Shown piece by piece: positions 1 to 11,391 of a stretch of 47,801 nt of DNA. The stretch is from Candidatus Endomicrobiellum siamense (GTDB lineage Bacteria > Elusimicrobiota > Endomicrobiia > Endomicrobiales > Endomicrobiaceae): assembly GCA_031268145.1 (NCBI GenBank), contig JAIRXS010000028.1, positions 1-47,801 of the forward strand, in the 5' to 3' direction. The notes under the pieces are model-generated. The model saw only the letters and a list, made by a program, of their open reading frames with translations, ran no database searches and was not told the DNA's origin. A program made the position numbers and the translations under genes. How positions within the stretch are numbered: the first letter of the stretch is position 1; every line of letters begins with the position of its first letter.

Positions 1-2
1 TT

Positions 3-107
3 AACACTTCTTACAAAAACATTGGTATTGACCTTTCTGTTAAGTATTCTGATGGTAAGGCTGGCAACTCCATGGCTGGCTTGCTTAAGTTCTCTTTTAA
101 AATTTAG
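3..107 (+). CDS. C-terminal end of a probable outer-membrane protein (partial)
   Basis: An open frame runs from the window edge to a TAG at 105-107 and encodes 34 residues. The last residues alternate hydrophobic and polar (ending LLKFSFKI), like a closing beta-strand of an outer-membrane barrel. The barrel candidate at 36790-37650 ends in a similar way (GLKFKL). A strong hairpin follows 24 bases later, consistent with a real gene end. The 5' part lies outside the window, so the function is inferred only from the C-terminal strand pattern. Confidence 0.5.
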   Translation, partial: NTSYKNIGIDLSVKYSDGKAGNSMAGLLKFSFKI

Positions 108-130
108 AAACTAAGCTATGTTTAAATAGC

Positions 131-168
131 AAGAGGAGCTGCTATACATTTGTATAACAGCTCCTCTT
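131..168. terminator. Hairpin terminator between convergent genes
   Basis: An 11-bp perfect stem, AAGAGGAGCTG at 131-141 paired with CAGCTCCTCTT at 158-168, is extended inward by a TATAC/GTATA pairing. It lies between the partial rightward gene ending at 107 and the leftward ATPase gene ending at 204, so it can serve both strands. The U-tract is weak on both sides. Confidence 0.75.
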
Positions 169-203
169 ATATACTTCAAATTCCCATAAGATGATTTATG
201 GCA

Positions 204-1499
204 TTACAAAAACATTGCCATATATAAAGGGATATAATCTATTTTATCAGAAGATGATATGTTTTTTGAAGAAAGTTTTATAGCGCGCTGCACATTATAA
301 TTATTTAGTATACTTACGACAGATTTTGATTTCGTATTATCTGCAGACTTAACGTCAATAGCAACAGCAATTTTGTTTACACGAATAAAAAAATCAATTT
401 CCAAATGTGATTTTTTTTCAAAATAATATAGATTTTTACCTAATTTCGTAAAAATATCAGCAATAATATTTTCATAAATAGCGCCTTTATATATTCCAAG
501 ATTCCCATCAATGATATCAGCTTGAACATTTTCTCCAAGCATAGACATAAGAAGACCGGTATCACGCATATAAACTTTAAAAATATCGTTTGAAGAATTC
601 CCTTCAAAAGGAATTTCCGGCTTTAAAAGGTTATAACAAAAATTTATGATACCTGCATCGTAAAGCCACATTAAACTATCGGTAAATCTTTTTGCTGTAG
701 CTCCGTGTTCCACAACGCTATATTGAAATTTTTTATAATCCTTAGCAAGTTGTTTTGGTATAGACAAAAAACAAGCTCTAGCTTTTGTTTTTTCAGCGCC
801 GTCTGCATATTTGGCAATATCGTCTAAATAACCTGTTACTATCCCTTTCTGCAGAGACAAAACATTTGCAAAATTTCTGGTTTTTACAAATTCATCGACA
901 ACTCTCGGCATGCCTCCTACAACAATATATTGTTTAAAATATTTCATCATAACTTCGTGACTACTTATTGGAAGTTGTTCTTTTTTATCAAAATAATTCT
1001 TCAAATCCTGTATTGATTTTTCTGAAATACCAATAGCCCATAAAAACTCTTCAAAATCTAAAGAATGCATTTCCAAATACTCAACATAGCCAACAGGAAA
1101 AGATCTTACTTCTTTATAATTTATCCCAAGTAAAGAACCTGAAGCTATAACGTCAAATCTCTTGTCAAGACTAAAAGACTTCAATGCAGTTCTTGCTTGA
1201 GGACAATTTTGAATCTCATCAAGAAATATAACAGTTTTACCAGGAACAAGTTTAACGTTTGGAATACGCAATGACATTTGTTCTATTAAATTATTTACAT
1301 TCAAATCTCCCTGAAATATATCTTTGTACGAAGGATCTATCTCAAAATTGAAGTATACATAATTCTCATAATTCTCTTTAGCAAACTTTTCAATAATAAA
1401 AGTTTTACCTACCTGCCGCGCCCCTTTAATAAGTAAAGCCATTTTGTCTCTTTTATTTTTCCATGCTAGGAGTTGATTTATTATCTTTCTTTTTAACAT
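204..1499 (-). CDS. AAA_14/DUF4143 family ATPase
   Basis: The protein is 431 aa, usual for the family. It has a Walker A motif GARQVGKT at about residues 26-33 and a Walker B VIFLDEIQ at about 90-97. Its C-terminal DUF4143 region contains a PD-(D/E)XK-like pattern (LEIDFFI, then AIDVKS). This family of solitary P-loop ATPases with a degenerate nuclease-like tail has no settled function; DNA or defence-related roles have been suggested. The ATG at 1497-1499 is the natural start. The gene stands alone, with a terminator downstream and the decayed toxin-antitoxin pair upstream. It is the first of four DUF4143-type genes here and differs clearly in sequence from those at 13366 and 28668, so it is not a recent duplicate. 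Confidence 0.85.
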   Translation of the reverse strand: MLKRKIINQLLAWKNKRDKMALLIKGARQVGKTFIIEKFAKENYENYVYFNFEIDPSYKDIFQGDLNVNNLIEQMSLRIPNVKLVPGKTVIFLDEIQNCPQARTALKSFSLDKRFDVIASGSLLGINYKEVRSFPVGYVEYLEMHSLDFEEFLWAIGISEKSIQDLKNYFDKKEQLPISSHEVMMKYFKQYIVVGGMPRVVDEFVKTRNFANVLSLQKGIVTGYLDDIAKYADGAEKTKARACFLSIPKQLAKDYKKFQYSVVEHGATAKRFTDSLMWLYDAGIINFCYNLLKPEIPFEGNSSNDIFKVYMRDTGLLMSMLGENVQADIIDGNLGIYKGAIYENIIADIFTKLGKNLYYFEKKSHLEIDFFIRVNKIAVAIDVKSADNTKSKSVVSILNNYNVQRAIKLSSKNISSSDKIDYIPLYMAMFL

Positions 1500-1690
1500 A
1501 AAATTCCCTCTATTGGCTATTTATAATGGTATTTTAATACAAATTTAACAATAAATCAATTTTTCCTACGAATAATATGGCATGGACTGTGTTTTTTCCT
1601 TAGAATACAATAATATAGATATATATTTTACTTACGAATAATTTAAGTAGCTTGTTTGAACAATTTGTTTACGCATATGTTTACACAATA

Positions 1691-1722
1691 TTGACATAGT
1701 AAATGAATACATGTAGTACATG
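1691..1722 (+). promoter_or_regulatory. Promoter and palindromic operator of the toxin-antitoxin remnant
   Basis: TTGACA at 1691-1696 is a perfect -35 box; 17 bases later TAGTAC at 1714-1719 is a weak -10. The -10 lies inside the perfect palindrome CATGTA-G-TACATG at 1710-1722. YefM/Phd antitoxins are known to autorepress through TGTACA-cored palindromes, and TGTA-G-TACA here differs by one central base. A strong Shine-Dalgarno (AAAGGAGGAG, 1731-1740) follows. Repression by the antitoxin is inference. Confidence 0.55.
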
Positions 1723-1751
1723 ATTGAATAAAAGGAGGAGAGGAATTGAGT

Positions 1752-2001
1752 ATGACAACTATAGGTGTTACAGATTTAAGAAATAATCTGTTTAAAATGT
1801 TAGAAGCGTGTATAAAATATAACGAATCTATCAATGTTAGTACAAAGAATGGCAATAGTAGTTATTATAAGTGAAGAGGAATACAAAGGCTGGAAAGAAA
1901 CTGTAGAACTTTGTGGTATCAGAGGTTTAGAAAAAGAACTTATAAAAGCCAAGAAAGCCCCTAAATCCGATTACACAAAGGTTAATGTTGATGAGTTATG
2001 A
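1752..2001 (+). pseudogene. Frameshifted YefM/Phd-family antitoxin
   Basis: From ATG 1752 the frame reads MTTIGVTDLRNNLFKMLE, a clear YefM/Phd N-terminus, then stops at TGA 1872-1874 after 40 codons. The expected continuation (AIVVIISEEEYKGWKETVEL) runs in the +1 frame from about 1849 to TGA 1999-2001. A small indel near 1845-1860 therefore splits the gene. The final TGA overlaps the toxin start codon, the usual coupling for this module. The short first frame keeps most of the DNA-binding part, so an autorepressing peptide could in principle still be made. Confidence 0.75.
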
Positions 2002-2249
2002 AATCCATTTTCATAAAAGAGTTCTTAAAGATTGGGGGAATATAAAAAAATATTCCATCTTTGTATAGTAAAGCAAAAGCACTTTTAAAATTATTAGAAA
2101 ATAATCCTTATGAAACACCTCCATCTTACGAAAAGTTAGTCGGTAATTTAAAAGGTTTTTATTCTCGCAGATTGAATAAACAACATAGACTTATTTATTT
2201 AGTTGATACTAAAATAAAAATTGTAAGCATATGGACTCATTATGAATAA
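1998..2249 (+). pseudogene. Frameshifted YoeB/Txe (RelE-superfamily) toxin
   Basis: The ATG at 1998-2000 overlaps the antitoxin stop. The protein is spread over three frames: MKSIF, then HKRVLKDWGNIKKYS, then a 62-codon open run from 2061 beginning with a family-typical YSKAKALLKLLENN. The C-terminus keeps the YoeB residues YSRR, HRLIYLV and the terminal THYE motif of the mRNA interferase active region. With at least two indels near the 5' end, a full toxin cannot be made from this sequence. It is a decayed partner of the preceding antitoxin. Confidence 0.75.
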
Positions 2250-2333
2250 AGTCAGACACCTAGTTATTCCTAATTTTGCAGTGACGAGGAATATTTATGA
2301 AATATTTGAATTACCCAAATAAAAATACTTTTT

Positions 2334-3695
2334 TCATGCATTGCGAATCTTTTTAATTATCTGGTTAATTTTTGCGTTAAAGTATGGGTCTTGATTCATT
2401 TTTCCTTTTATTTTGTTACATGCATGCATTACCGTTGAATGGTCCCTGCCACCAAAAGCATCGCCTATAGCATTTGTTGAAAATTCATCGGTTAACGTTC
2501 GCGATAAGTACATAGCTATTTGTCTTGGAAAAGCAACAGCATCTGTTCTACGTTTTGATTTCATGTCTTTAAAGTCAAGATTAAACTCGTCTGCAACAAC
2601 TTGCTGTATATTTTCTATAGTGATACGAGTAGAATCATCTGTTTTAATAATATCGTGGAGTATCTTTTGAACAGAGTCTACTGTTAGAGGCGTACCAGTA
2701 AACAAAGAAAACGCAGTAATTCTAAGCAAAGATCCTTCAAGTTGTCTTATATTAGATTTAATTTGCGAAGCTATGTAAATAACAACCTCATCTGGGATAT
2801 ATATTTTTTCTTCTTCTGCTTTTTTACGCAATATTGCTATTCTTGTCTCTAAATCTGGTGGCTGGATGTCAGTTATAATACCCCACTCAAATCTAGAGAT
2901 TAATCTTTCTTCAACACCTTCAAGCTCTTTAGGAGGTCTATCTGAAGAAACAACAACTTGTTTTTTAGAGGTAAATAAATTATTAAACATGTGAAAAAAT
3001 TCTTCTTGAGAGCTTTCTTTTCCTATCAAAAACTGTATATCATCTATCAATAAACAATCTAAACCTCTATACTTATTTTTAAAAGTTGAAACTTTATCAA
3101 ATCTTATAGACTCTATAAACTCTGTGACAAACTTTTCACAAGTTACGTACATTACTTTTGAGGTTGAGGTTGACTGTTTTATATAATTACCTATAGAATG
3201 CAATAAGTGAGTCTTACCTAACCCCACTCCACTATACATAAATAATGGATTAAATTGTTTACCTGGATTTTTTGCTACTGCTTCACAACAGCCATGCGCA
3301 AACCTGTTTGAGGCACCTACAACAAACCCTGGAAAAATATATTTAGGGTTTATATTATCCTTTTGTGCAGTCGTAGCCTGAGCTGGGACTTCTACATCTA
3401 TGTGTTCTGGTGTTTCTTCAGCTTTTCTTATTGCTTGGGACAAATCTTGCTGTGGTTTAAATTTTAATGTTATAGTATTGCCATACTCTAAAGACATTAT
3501 CTGTTCTATATTTTTCTGTTGATTTTTTACTATCCATTGAGAAAAGTAAACATTTGGAACCTCTAAAGTAAAAATATTATTTTCTAAAGAAACAGGTTTT
3601 AGTGGAACTATCCATAAATTATACGTTTCTGGAGTAACAGATGATTTAATGTTATCCACAACCTTTTCCCATATACTAATTACTGAATTACTCAT
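2334..3695 (-). CDS. dnaA: Chromosomal replication initiator DnaA
   Basis: At 453 aa this is full length. Domain I covers about residues 1-75, followed by a short linker. The AAA+ domain starts near 115 (NPKYIFPGFVVGASNRFAH), with Walker A SGVGLGKT at 155-162 and Walker B LLIDDIQF at about 215-222. Domain IV carries the DNA-binding signature GGRDHSTVMHA near the C-terminus. DnaA binds DnaA boxes and opens the origin. The ATG at 3693-3695 has a GGGGAG Shine-Dalgarno on the minus strand. The gene is transcribed away from dnaN, with rsmA upstream on the same strand. Two convergent DnaA boxes sit 13-32 bases upstream of the start, which suggests autoregulation. Confidence 0.97.
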   Translation of the reverse strand: MSNSVISIWEKVVDNIKSSVTPETYNLWIVPLKPVSLENNIFTLEVPNVYFSQWIVKNQQKNIEQIMSLEYGNTITLKFKPQQDLSQAIRKAEETPEHIDVEVPAQATTAQKDNINPKYIFPGFVVGASNRFAHGCCEAVAKNPGKQFNPLFMYSGVGLGKTHLLHSIGNYIKQSTSTSKVMYVTCEKFVTEFIESIRFDKVSTFKNKYRGLDCLLIDDIQFLIGKESSQEEFFHMFNNLFTSKKQVVVSSDRPPKELEGVEERLISRFEWGIITDIQPPDLETRIAILRKKAEEEKIYIPDEVVIYIASQIKSNIRQLEGSLLRITAFSLFTGTPLTVDSVQKILHDIIKTDDSTRITIENIQQVVADEFNLDFKDMKSKRRTDAVAFPRQIAMYLSRTLTDEFSTNAIGDAFGGRDHSTVMHACNKIKGKMNQDPYFNAKINQIIKKIRNA

Positions 3696-3727
3696 ATTCT
3701 CCCCAAATTATCCACAAGTGTGGACAA
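3652..3727. promoter_or_regulatory. DnaA-box cluster at the dnaA 5' end
   Basis: TTATCCACA occurs at 3652-3660, inside the start of dnaA, and at 3708-3716. TTGTCCACA, one mismatch, lies on the opposite strand at 3719-3727. The last two form a near-perfect palindrome, TTATCCACAAGTGTGGACAA, between dnaA and rsmA. Another TTATCCACA is at 3880-3888 inside rsmA. Such boxes commonly mediate DnaA autorepression or form part of a bipartite origin. Confidence 0.75.
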
Positions 3728-3779
3728 GTTATTAACAATATCTATTTTTTGATTTTAAAAACATCTAAAAACCACTCTA

Positions 3780-4562
3780 TTACTCTCGGAGAATTGTATA
3801 CTTTTTAATCTCTGTTGTCAAACTTAGAAAATCTGAAATTTCAAGTTTATCAGGCCTTAAAAGAGGAAAAATTTTTAAGTTATCCACAATTGCAAGACTC
3901 TGTGTTTTATCTAAGCTTTTAAATGATGACAGTGCATTTAAAATTGTTTTTCTGCGCATACTAAAAGCATGCTTTACAAACTCAAAAAAAAGTGGGTCTG
4001 GTTTTTCAGGTCTTTTGTTTTTAAGTTTTATAACTGAAGATATCACTTTTGGTCTAGGTTTAAAACATTTTGGAGAAACATCAAAAAGTACCTGGCTTTG
4101 GGCATAATAAGATGTAAATATTGAAATATATCCATAATCTTTACCCCCAGACTTTGCTGTTAAACGCGACACGAGCTCCTTTTGTAACATAAAAACAGCT
4201 TCTGACCAATTATATAACGGTAACACTTTTTGAATTATTGCCGTGCCAACATTATAAGGCAAGTTAGAAATAAATTTTATGATATCCTGTGTTTGCAAGT
4301 TGTATCTGAGAAAGTCTTCATTAATAATTTTAACATTTTTTATATTATTAAAAGAAAAGTAGCTAGCTAACTCTCTTACTAACGACGAATCTATATCCAC
4401 GCAAGTAAGAAACTTAGCTTTTGGATGTATAAGTTTAGTTAAAATACCTTTACCTGGCCCTATTTCTAAAACATTATCAGTTATTTTTAAATTCAATGAC
4501 TTTACAATATTGTTTGCAATATTATTATCAATTAAAAAGTTTTGACCATATTTTTGTCTCAT
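3780..4562 (-). CDS. rsmA: 16S rRNA dimethyladenosine transferase RsmA (KsgA)
   Basis: RsmA transfers methyl groups from SAM to two adjacent adenosines near the 3' end of 16S rRNA. The protein from ATG 4562 starts MRQKYGQNFLID, the family's N-terminal signature. It then has the SAM motif LEIGPGKGILT and the catalytic NLPYN motif. About 260 aa fits the family. The frame stays open to a TTG at 4598, which would add 12 residues, but those have no family counterpart. Neither start has a clear Shine-Dalgarno. It lies 84 bases upstream of dnaA on the same strand, probably cotranscribed, and diverges from dnaN across the origin region. Confidence 0.93.
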   Translation of the reverse strand: MRQKYGQNFLIDNNIANNIVKSLNLKITDNVLEIGPGKGILTKLIHPKAKFLTCVDIDSSLVRELASYFSFNNIKNVKIINEDFLRYNLQTQDIIKFISNLPYNVGTAIIQKVLPLYNWSEAVFMLQKELVSRLTAKSGGKDYGYISIFTSYYAQSQVLFDVSPKCFKPRPKVISSVIKLKNKRPEKPDPLFFEFVKHAFSMRRKTILNALSSFKSLDKTQSLAIVDNLKIFPLLRPDKLEISDFLSLTTEIKKYTILRE

Positions 4563-4598
4563 TTTAATATTATTACATATTATTAAAATATTAAACAA

Positions 4599-4834
4599 CT
4601 TAACTCTAGCGTTTCTCTAATAAAGCTGTGAATAACTTTAAAAAATTTGTATAATTAATTTACTTGATAAAACTGTGAATAACTTTTAAACTTTATGAAC
4701 ATAGTTATCACTGATAAATTTTTTTAATTTTTATTGATAATTATAGCTTTTTGAACTGTCATTTATGTTATCAACAATATACTAAGCATTACTATTACTA
4801 TATTAAGTTTTTTTTAGAAACCATGGAGGAATAA
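4599..4834. other. oriC: Candidate replication origin (oriC) between rsmA and dnaN
   Basis: This noncoding, very AT-rich gap separates the divergent rsmA-dnaA and dnaN-gyrB-gyrA units. It holds two perfect TTATTCACA boxes on the minus strand, at 4627-4635 and 4674-4682. They lie 47 bases apart inside a repeated context (AACTGTGAATAACTTTTAAA-like). A near-match TTATCAACA is at 4768-4776. A stretch almost free of G/C at about 4718-4747 could be the unwinding element. Next to dnaN, TTACTATTACTA at 4789-4800 resembles DnaA-trio repeats. Origin function is inferred from box content and gene context. Confidence 0.7.
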
Positions 4835-5953
4835 ATGAAGGTAATTTGTGGAAAAGATGAATTAATGAAGGGATTACAAATAGTTTCCCCTGTAGCATCA
4901 TCTAAAAACACGCTTCCTGTATTATCTAACATCTTGTTTGAGACAAACACAGACAAGATAAAGCTTTCTTCAACAGATTTAGAAACAGCAGTACAATGCT
5001 ATATTAAAGGGGAAATCGTAGAAGAAGGAGCAATAACAATACCAGCAAAAAGGTTTGCCGACATTATAAAAGAACTTTCTTCTGACCAAACCATAGAAAT
5101 AACGGCAGATGACACAAACCAAATAAACGTTATATCAGGGAAATCCAGGTTCAATTTAATGGGAATATCTCAAAAAGAGTATCCTATAATACCAGAATTT
5201 CCTAAAGACAACAATATAATTATAAAAAAAGATATTCTTACAACTATGATTAAAAAAACTATCTTTGCAGTATCCAAAGACGCTCAAAGATATATTCTAA
5301 ACGGTATTTACGTTATAATAGAACGTAATAACTTAAAAATGGTATCTACTGATGGCAGAAGACTTGCGTATATAGAAGACAATATACAAACTAACATAAA
5401 AGGCAAAGCCATAGTGCCATTTAAAGCCATGGCAGATATTTTAAGACTTTTAATATCAGAAGTCAACTCAGAAACGATAAAATTAGGATTAACAAATAAT
5501 CAGATAGCTTTGGATATGGATGGCATTACTTTTTTATCTACCTTGATAGAAGGCGCTTTTCCAAGTTATGAACAAGTTATACCAAAAACCAATGAATCTA
5601 AAGCAAAGTTGAATGTCAAAAATACTTTAGCAGCAGTGAAACAAATGGCTTTACTTACTGCAGATAAGGTGTCTTCAGATAGATCTGCCGCAGTAAAATT
5701 TTATTTTAGCTCAAATAACTTAAAAATTTCAGTTTCAACTGCTGGAGTAGGGTCTGGTGAAGTTGAATTAGAAATTAAATACACAGGAGAACCTACTGAA
5801 ATAAACTTCAATCCTAATTTTATCAAAGATGTTCTACAAAACATAGATGAAGAGTTTGCTATTTTGGAATTTAAAAATGCTTTAAATCCTACAAAAATTT
5901 CGCCCGAAAATGCCAAAAACTATTTATGTGTTGTTATGCCTATGAGAATATAG
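4835..5953 (+). CDS. dnaN: DNA polymerase III beta sliding clamp
   Basis: The 372-aa protein has the three-repeat clamp fold length. It begins MKVICGKDELMKGLQIVSPV and contains the usual SSTDLETA element; it ends with the clamp signature VVMPMRI, which contributes to the partner-binding pocket. The clamp encircles DNA and tethers the polymerase. A GGAGG Shine-Dalgarno lies 8-12 bases before the ATG. It opens the rightward origin-proximal unit, followed after 4 bases by the DUF721 gene and then by gyrB and gyrA. Confidence 0.97.
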   Translation: MKVICGKDELMKGLQIVSPVASSKNTLPVLSNILFETNTDKIKLSSTDLETAVQCYIKGEIVEEGAITIPAKRFADIIKELSSDQTIEITADDTNQINVISGKSRFNLMGISQKEYPIIPEFPKDNNIIIKKDILTTMIKKTIFAVSKDAQRYILNGIYVIIERNNLKMVSTDGRRLAYIEDNIQTNIKGKAIVPFKAMADILRLLISEVNSETIKLGLTNNQIALDMDGITFLSTLIEGAFPSYEQVIPKTNESKAKLNVKNTLAAVKQMALLTADKVSSDRSAAVKFYFSSNNLKISVSTAGVGSGEVELEIKYTGEPTEINFNPNFIKDVLQNIDEEFAILEFKNALNPTKISPENAKNYLCVVMPMRI

Positions 5954-5957
5954 TTTT

Positions 5958-6230
5958 ATGTCTTTGGTGCAAGCTAGCGATATTATTAATTTGCTAAAAA
6001 AAAAACTTGGTCTTGATGACGAATTTTTTACTATAACTAAAGTATGGCATAAAGAAGTTGGCATAGACGGTTTAGATATAGTAAGCTACAGAAACGGTAT
6101 AATATTTGCTCAAACACAAAGTTCTGTGGCAAGCTTTGAGTTTAATTTGCGTAAAAAAGAAATAATTAAGAAATTAAACCAATACGTCGGTAAAGTTGTG
6201 GTAAAAAATATTAAAGTAAAAATAGAGTGA
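5958..6230 (+). CDS. DUF721 / DciA-like protein
   Basis: This 90-aa protein has the compact DUF721 pattern: an N-terminal helix (ASDIINLLKKKLGL), a central W-K-V-G segment (TKVWHKEVG) and a strand-helix part (GIIFAQTQSSVASFEFNLRKKEIIKKLN). DciA members of this family bind and help load the replicative helicase in bacteria without DnaC/DnaI. It starts 4 bases after dnaN, so translational coupling is likely, and its place between dnaN and gyrB fits a replication role. The assignment rests on size, pattern and context; the helicase role is inference. Confidence 0.75.
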   Translation: MSLVQASDIINLLKKKLGLDDEFFTITKVWHKEVGIDGLDIVSYRNGIIFAQTQSSVASFEFNLRKKEIIKKLNQYVGKVVVKNIKVKIE

Positions 6231-6261
6231 GATTCTTTTCCTTTTGTTCTTTTTGTCACAC

Positions 6262-8809
<2,548 letters not shown>

Positions 8810-8859
8810 CTTATAAGGAATAATAAACATATCATATAATATAAATTAAGAGGATAGAA

Positions 8860-11391
8860 ATGCTAAAAGATAAAGACGAGAATTTACAAGATTTAAAATC
8901 TTTAGAATCTGTTGCCTCAGGTATTATTCCTAGGAACATTGAAGATGAAATGAAAACATCTTACATAGATTATGCTATGAGCGTAATTGTAGGAAGAGCT
9001 TTACCAGAAGTTAGAGATGGGTTAAAGCCAGTGCATAGAAGAATACTTTATGCGATGAAAGAAATGGGACTAAAGCACAACACAACTTATAAAAAATCTG
9101 CAAGGGTTGTGGGTGATGTTTTAGGTAAATATCATCCGCATGGAGACTCTGCGGTTTATGGTGCCATGGTAAGGATGGTACAAGATTTTTCTTTAAGATA
9201 CCCAATGATTGACGGACAAGGCAATTTTGGCAGCATAGATGGTGATTTTGCGGCTGCTATGCGTTATACCGAAGTTAGAATGGACAAAATTACAGATGAA
9301 ATGCTTGCAGATTTAGATAAAAATACTGTGGATTTTATACCAAACTACGATGGGTCTTTAAAAGAACCTTTAATCTTGCCTACAAAACTACCCAGTCTAT
9401 TAATTAACGGGTCTTCTGGTATTGCTGTAGGTATGGCCACAAATATACCTACGCACAATTTAGCAGAAACTTGCGATGCTTTAATTGCTTTGATAAACGA
9501 TCCAGAACTTCCCGTCATGGAGATATTAAAAATTATTAAAGGCCCGGACTTTCCTACAGGTGCTATTATCTTAGGCAAAGGCGGAATTAAAGAATACATG
9601 GAAAAAGGTAGAGGTTCAGTAAAAATAAGAGCCAAAACAGAAATAGAAGAATTGAAAGGTTCTAGGGAAGCCATAATTGTAAACGAAATTCCATACCAAG
9701 TAAACAAAACAAATCTTATAACCTCTATTGCAGATTTAGTTAAAGATAAAAAGATAGATGGTATTTCTGACCTAAGAGATGAGTCTGACAGAGAAGGGAT
9801 AAGGATAGTTATAGAAATTAAAAGAGACGCAAACGCTCAAGTTGTGTTAAACCAGTTATATAAGCATACGCAATTGCAAACTTCTTTTGGTGTTATAATG
9901 CTTGCTCTTGTAAATAACAGACCAAAAGTTATGAATATTAAAGAAGTTTTGATGCATCATATTGAGCATAGAAAAGTTGTTGTTGTAAGAAGAACTCAGT
10001 TTGACTTAAAAAAAGCTGAAAGCCGCGCGCATATCTTAGAGGGGTTAAAGATAGCAATAAACAATATTGATGCTATCATTAAAATAATGAAAGAATCGCA
10101 CGATGAAGATACTGCAAGAGCAACGCTTATGTCCAGATTTAAACTGACAAAAGTGCAGGCAGAAGCTATTTTGGAAATGAAGATACGCCAATTGACTGGC
10201 CTTAAACAACAGGAAATAGAAGACGAATATTTAGAAAAGATTAAGCTTATAGAGCAGCTTCGTTCCATTTTAGCAGATCCTAAAAAAGCTTTAGCAATAA
10301 TTAAAGAAGAAATTGTTGAGATTAAAAAAGAGTATGGTGATAAAAGAAAAACACAAATTCGAGCAGCAGAAGCGGATTTTAATATTGAAGATTTAATTCA
10401 AGAAGAAGATGTTGCAGTCACAATGTCTCATTCTGGCTATATTAAACGTATTCCTTTGGACACTTATAAAGCGCAGCACAGAGGCGGGCGTGGGATAACA
10501 GCTATGAACACTAAAGAAGAAGATTTTGTAGAAAATCTATTTATTACAAATTCTCATTCTTATATGTTATTTTTTACTACTAGAGGAAGGCTTTACTGGA
10601 CAAGAGTTTATGAAATACCTGAAGGAGTTAGAACTTCTAAAGGCAAAGCTATAGTAAATCTTTTACAGTTGCAAGGTACTGAAGAAAAGATAACAGCAGC
10701 AATACCGATAAGATCCTTTAACACCAGAGATATTAAAGATGAGTATCTGCTTATGTGTACAAGAAAAGGCACGATTAAAAAAATTGCATTAGAAGAATTT
10801 AAGAATCCAAGAAAAGGTGGGATAATAGCAATAAAATTGGAAGATGGTGACATTTTAACACAAGTAAAAGCTATAGAAAAAAATCCTGAAGCTATAATTG
10901 CTACTAAAGAAGGTATAGCTATAAGGTTTAAAGAAAGTGATGTGCGTGCAATTGGAAGAAATGGCATGGGTGTAAAAGGAATAACTTTAGAAAAAGATGA
11001 TGAAGTTGTGGGGATGGAAGTGCTTTCTCCTGAAGATATTTTCTTATCTGTATCTGAAAATGGATATGGCAAGAGAACAGAAGTTGGCAAATATCGTTTG
11101 CAAAGAAGAGGTGGACGTGGTGTAATAAATATGCAAGCTACTGAAAGAAATGGAACTGTTATAGTGATAAAAAAAGCAAATTCCGATGAAGAAGTAATGA
11201 TAATGACAAAAGATGGTATTACAATTAGGCTTAGAGTTAACAGTATTTCAGTAATAGGTAGAAATACTCAAGGAGTAAGGCTTGTTAAGCTTGGCCAAAA
11301 CGATAAAGTTGCAGCTCTTGCTTCTGTAGTAAAATGTGAAGGTGATCAAGAAGCTCAAGACACGCTGGATACAAAAACAGAACAAGAATAA
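8860..11391 (+). CDS. gyrA: DNA gyrase subunit A
   Basis: The 843-aa GyrA carries the catalytic tyrosine in AAMRYTEVR (Y136). The C-terminal beta-pinwheel has QHRGGRG near residue 540, a GyrA-box with His in place of the usual second Arg, and a second QRRGGRG in a later blade, as expected for gyrase rather than topoisomerase IV. In the quinolone-resistance-determining region [15 protein letters not shown], the serine equivalent to E. coli S83 is present (S97), but the position equivalent to D87 is Gly (G101). It follows gyrB with the Shine-Dalgarno AAGAGGA. Confidence 0.97.
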   Translation: MLKDKDENLQDLKSLESVASGIIPRNIEDEMKTSYIDYAMSVIVGRALPEVRDGLKPVHRRILYAMKEMGLKHNTTYKKSARVVGDVLGKYHPHGDSAVYGAMVRMVQDFSLRYPMIDGQGNFGSIDGDFAAAMRYTEVRMDKITDEMLADLDKNTVDFIPNYDGSLKEPLILPTKLPSLLINGSSGIAVGMATNIPTHNLAETCDALIALINDPELPVMEILKIIKGPDFPTGAIILGKGGIKEYMEKGRGSVKIRAKTEIEELKGSREAIIVNEIPYQVNKTNLITSIADLVKDKKIDGISDLRDESDREGIRIVIEIKRDANAQVVLNQLYKHTQLQTSFGVIMLALVNNRPKVMNIKEVLMHHIEHRKVVVVRRTQFDLKKAESRAHILEGLKIAINNIDAIIKIMKESHDEDTARATLMSRFKLTKVQAEAILEMKIRQLTGLKQQEIEDEYLEKIKLIEQLRSILADPKKALAIIKEEIVEIKKEYGDKRKTQIRAAEADFNIEDLIQEEDVAVTMSHSGYIKRIPLDTYKAQHRGGRGITAMNTKEEDFVENLFITNSHSYMLFFTTRGRLYWTRVYEIPEGVRTSKGKAIVNLLQLQGTEEKITAAIPIRSFNTRDIKDEYLLMCTRKGTIKKIALEEFKNPRKGGIIAIKLEDGDILTQVKAIEKNPEAIIATKEGIAIRFKESDVRAIGRNGMGVKGITLEKDDEVVGMEVLSPEDIFLSVSENGYGKRTEVGKYRLQRRGGRGVINMQATERNGTVIVIKKANSDEEVMIMTKDGITIRLRVNSISVIGRNTQGVRLVKLGQNDKVAALASVVKCEGDQEAQDTLDTKTEQE

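Noticed and set aside
1643-1855. 70-codon minus-strand frame
   Set aside because: It runs antisense to the toxin-antitoxin promoter and antitoxin, has no Shine-Dalgarno and no family pattern.
2247-2333. Terminator after dnaA
   Set aside because: Only a 6-bp AT stem (TATTTG/CAAATA) is present, too weak to call in this AT-rich DNA.
4563-4598. Longer rsmA start at TTG 4598
   Set aside because: The added 12 residues are hydrophobic and have no family counterpart; the ATG at 4562 gives the conserved N-terminus.
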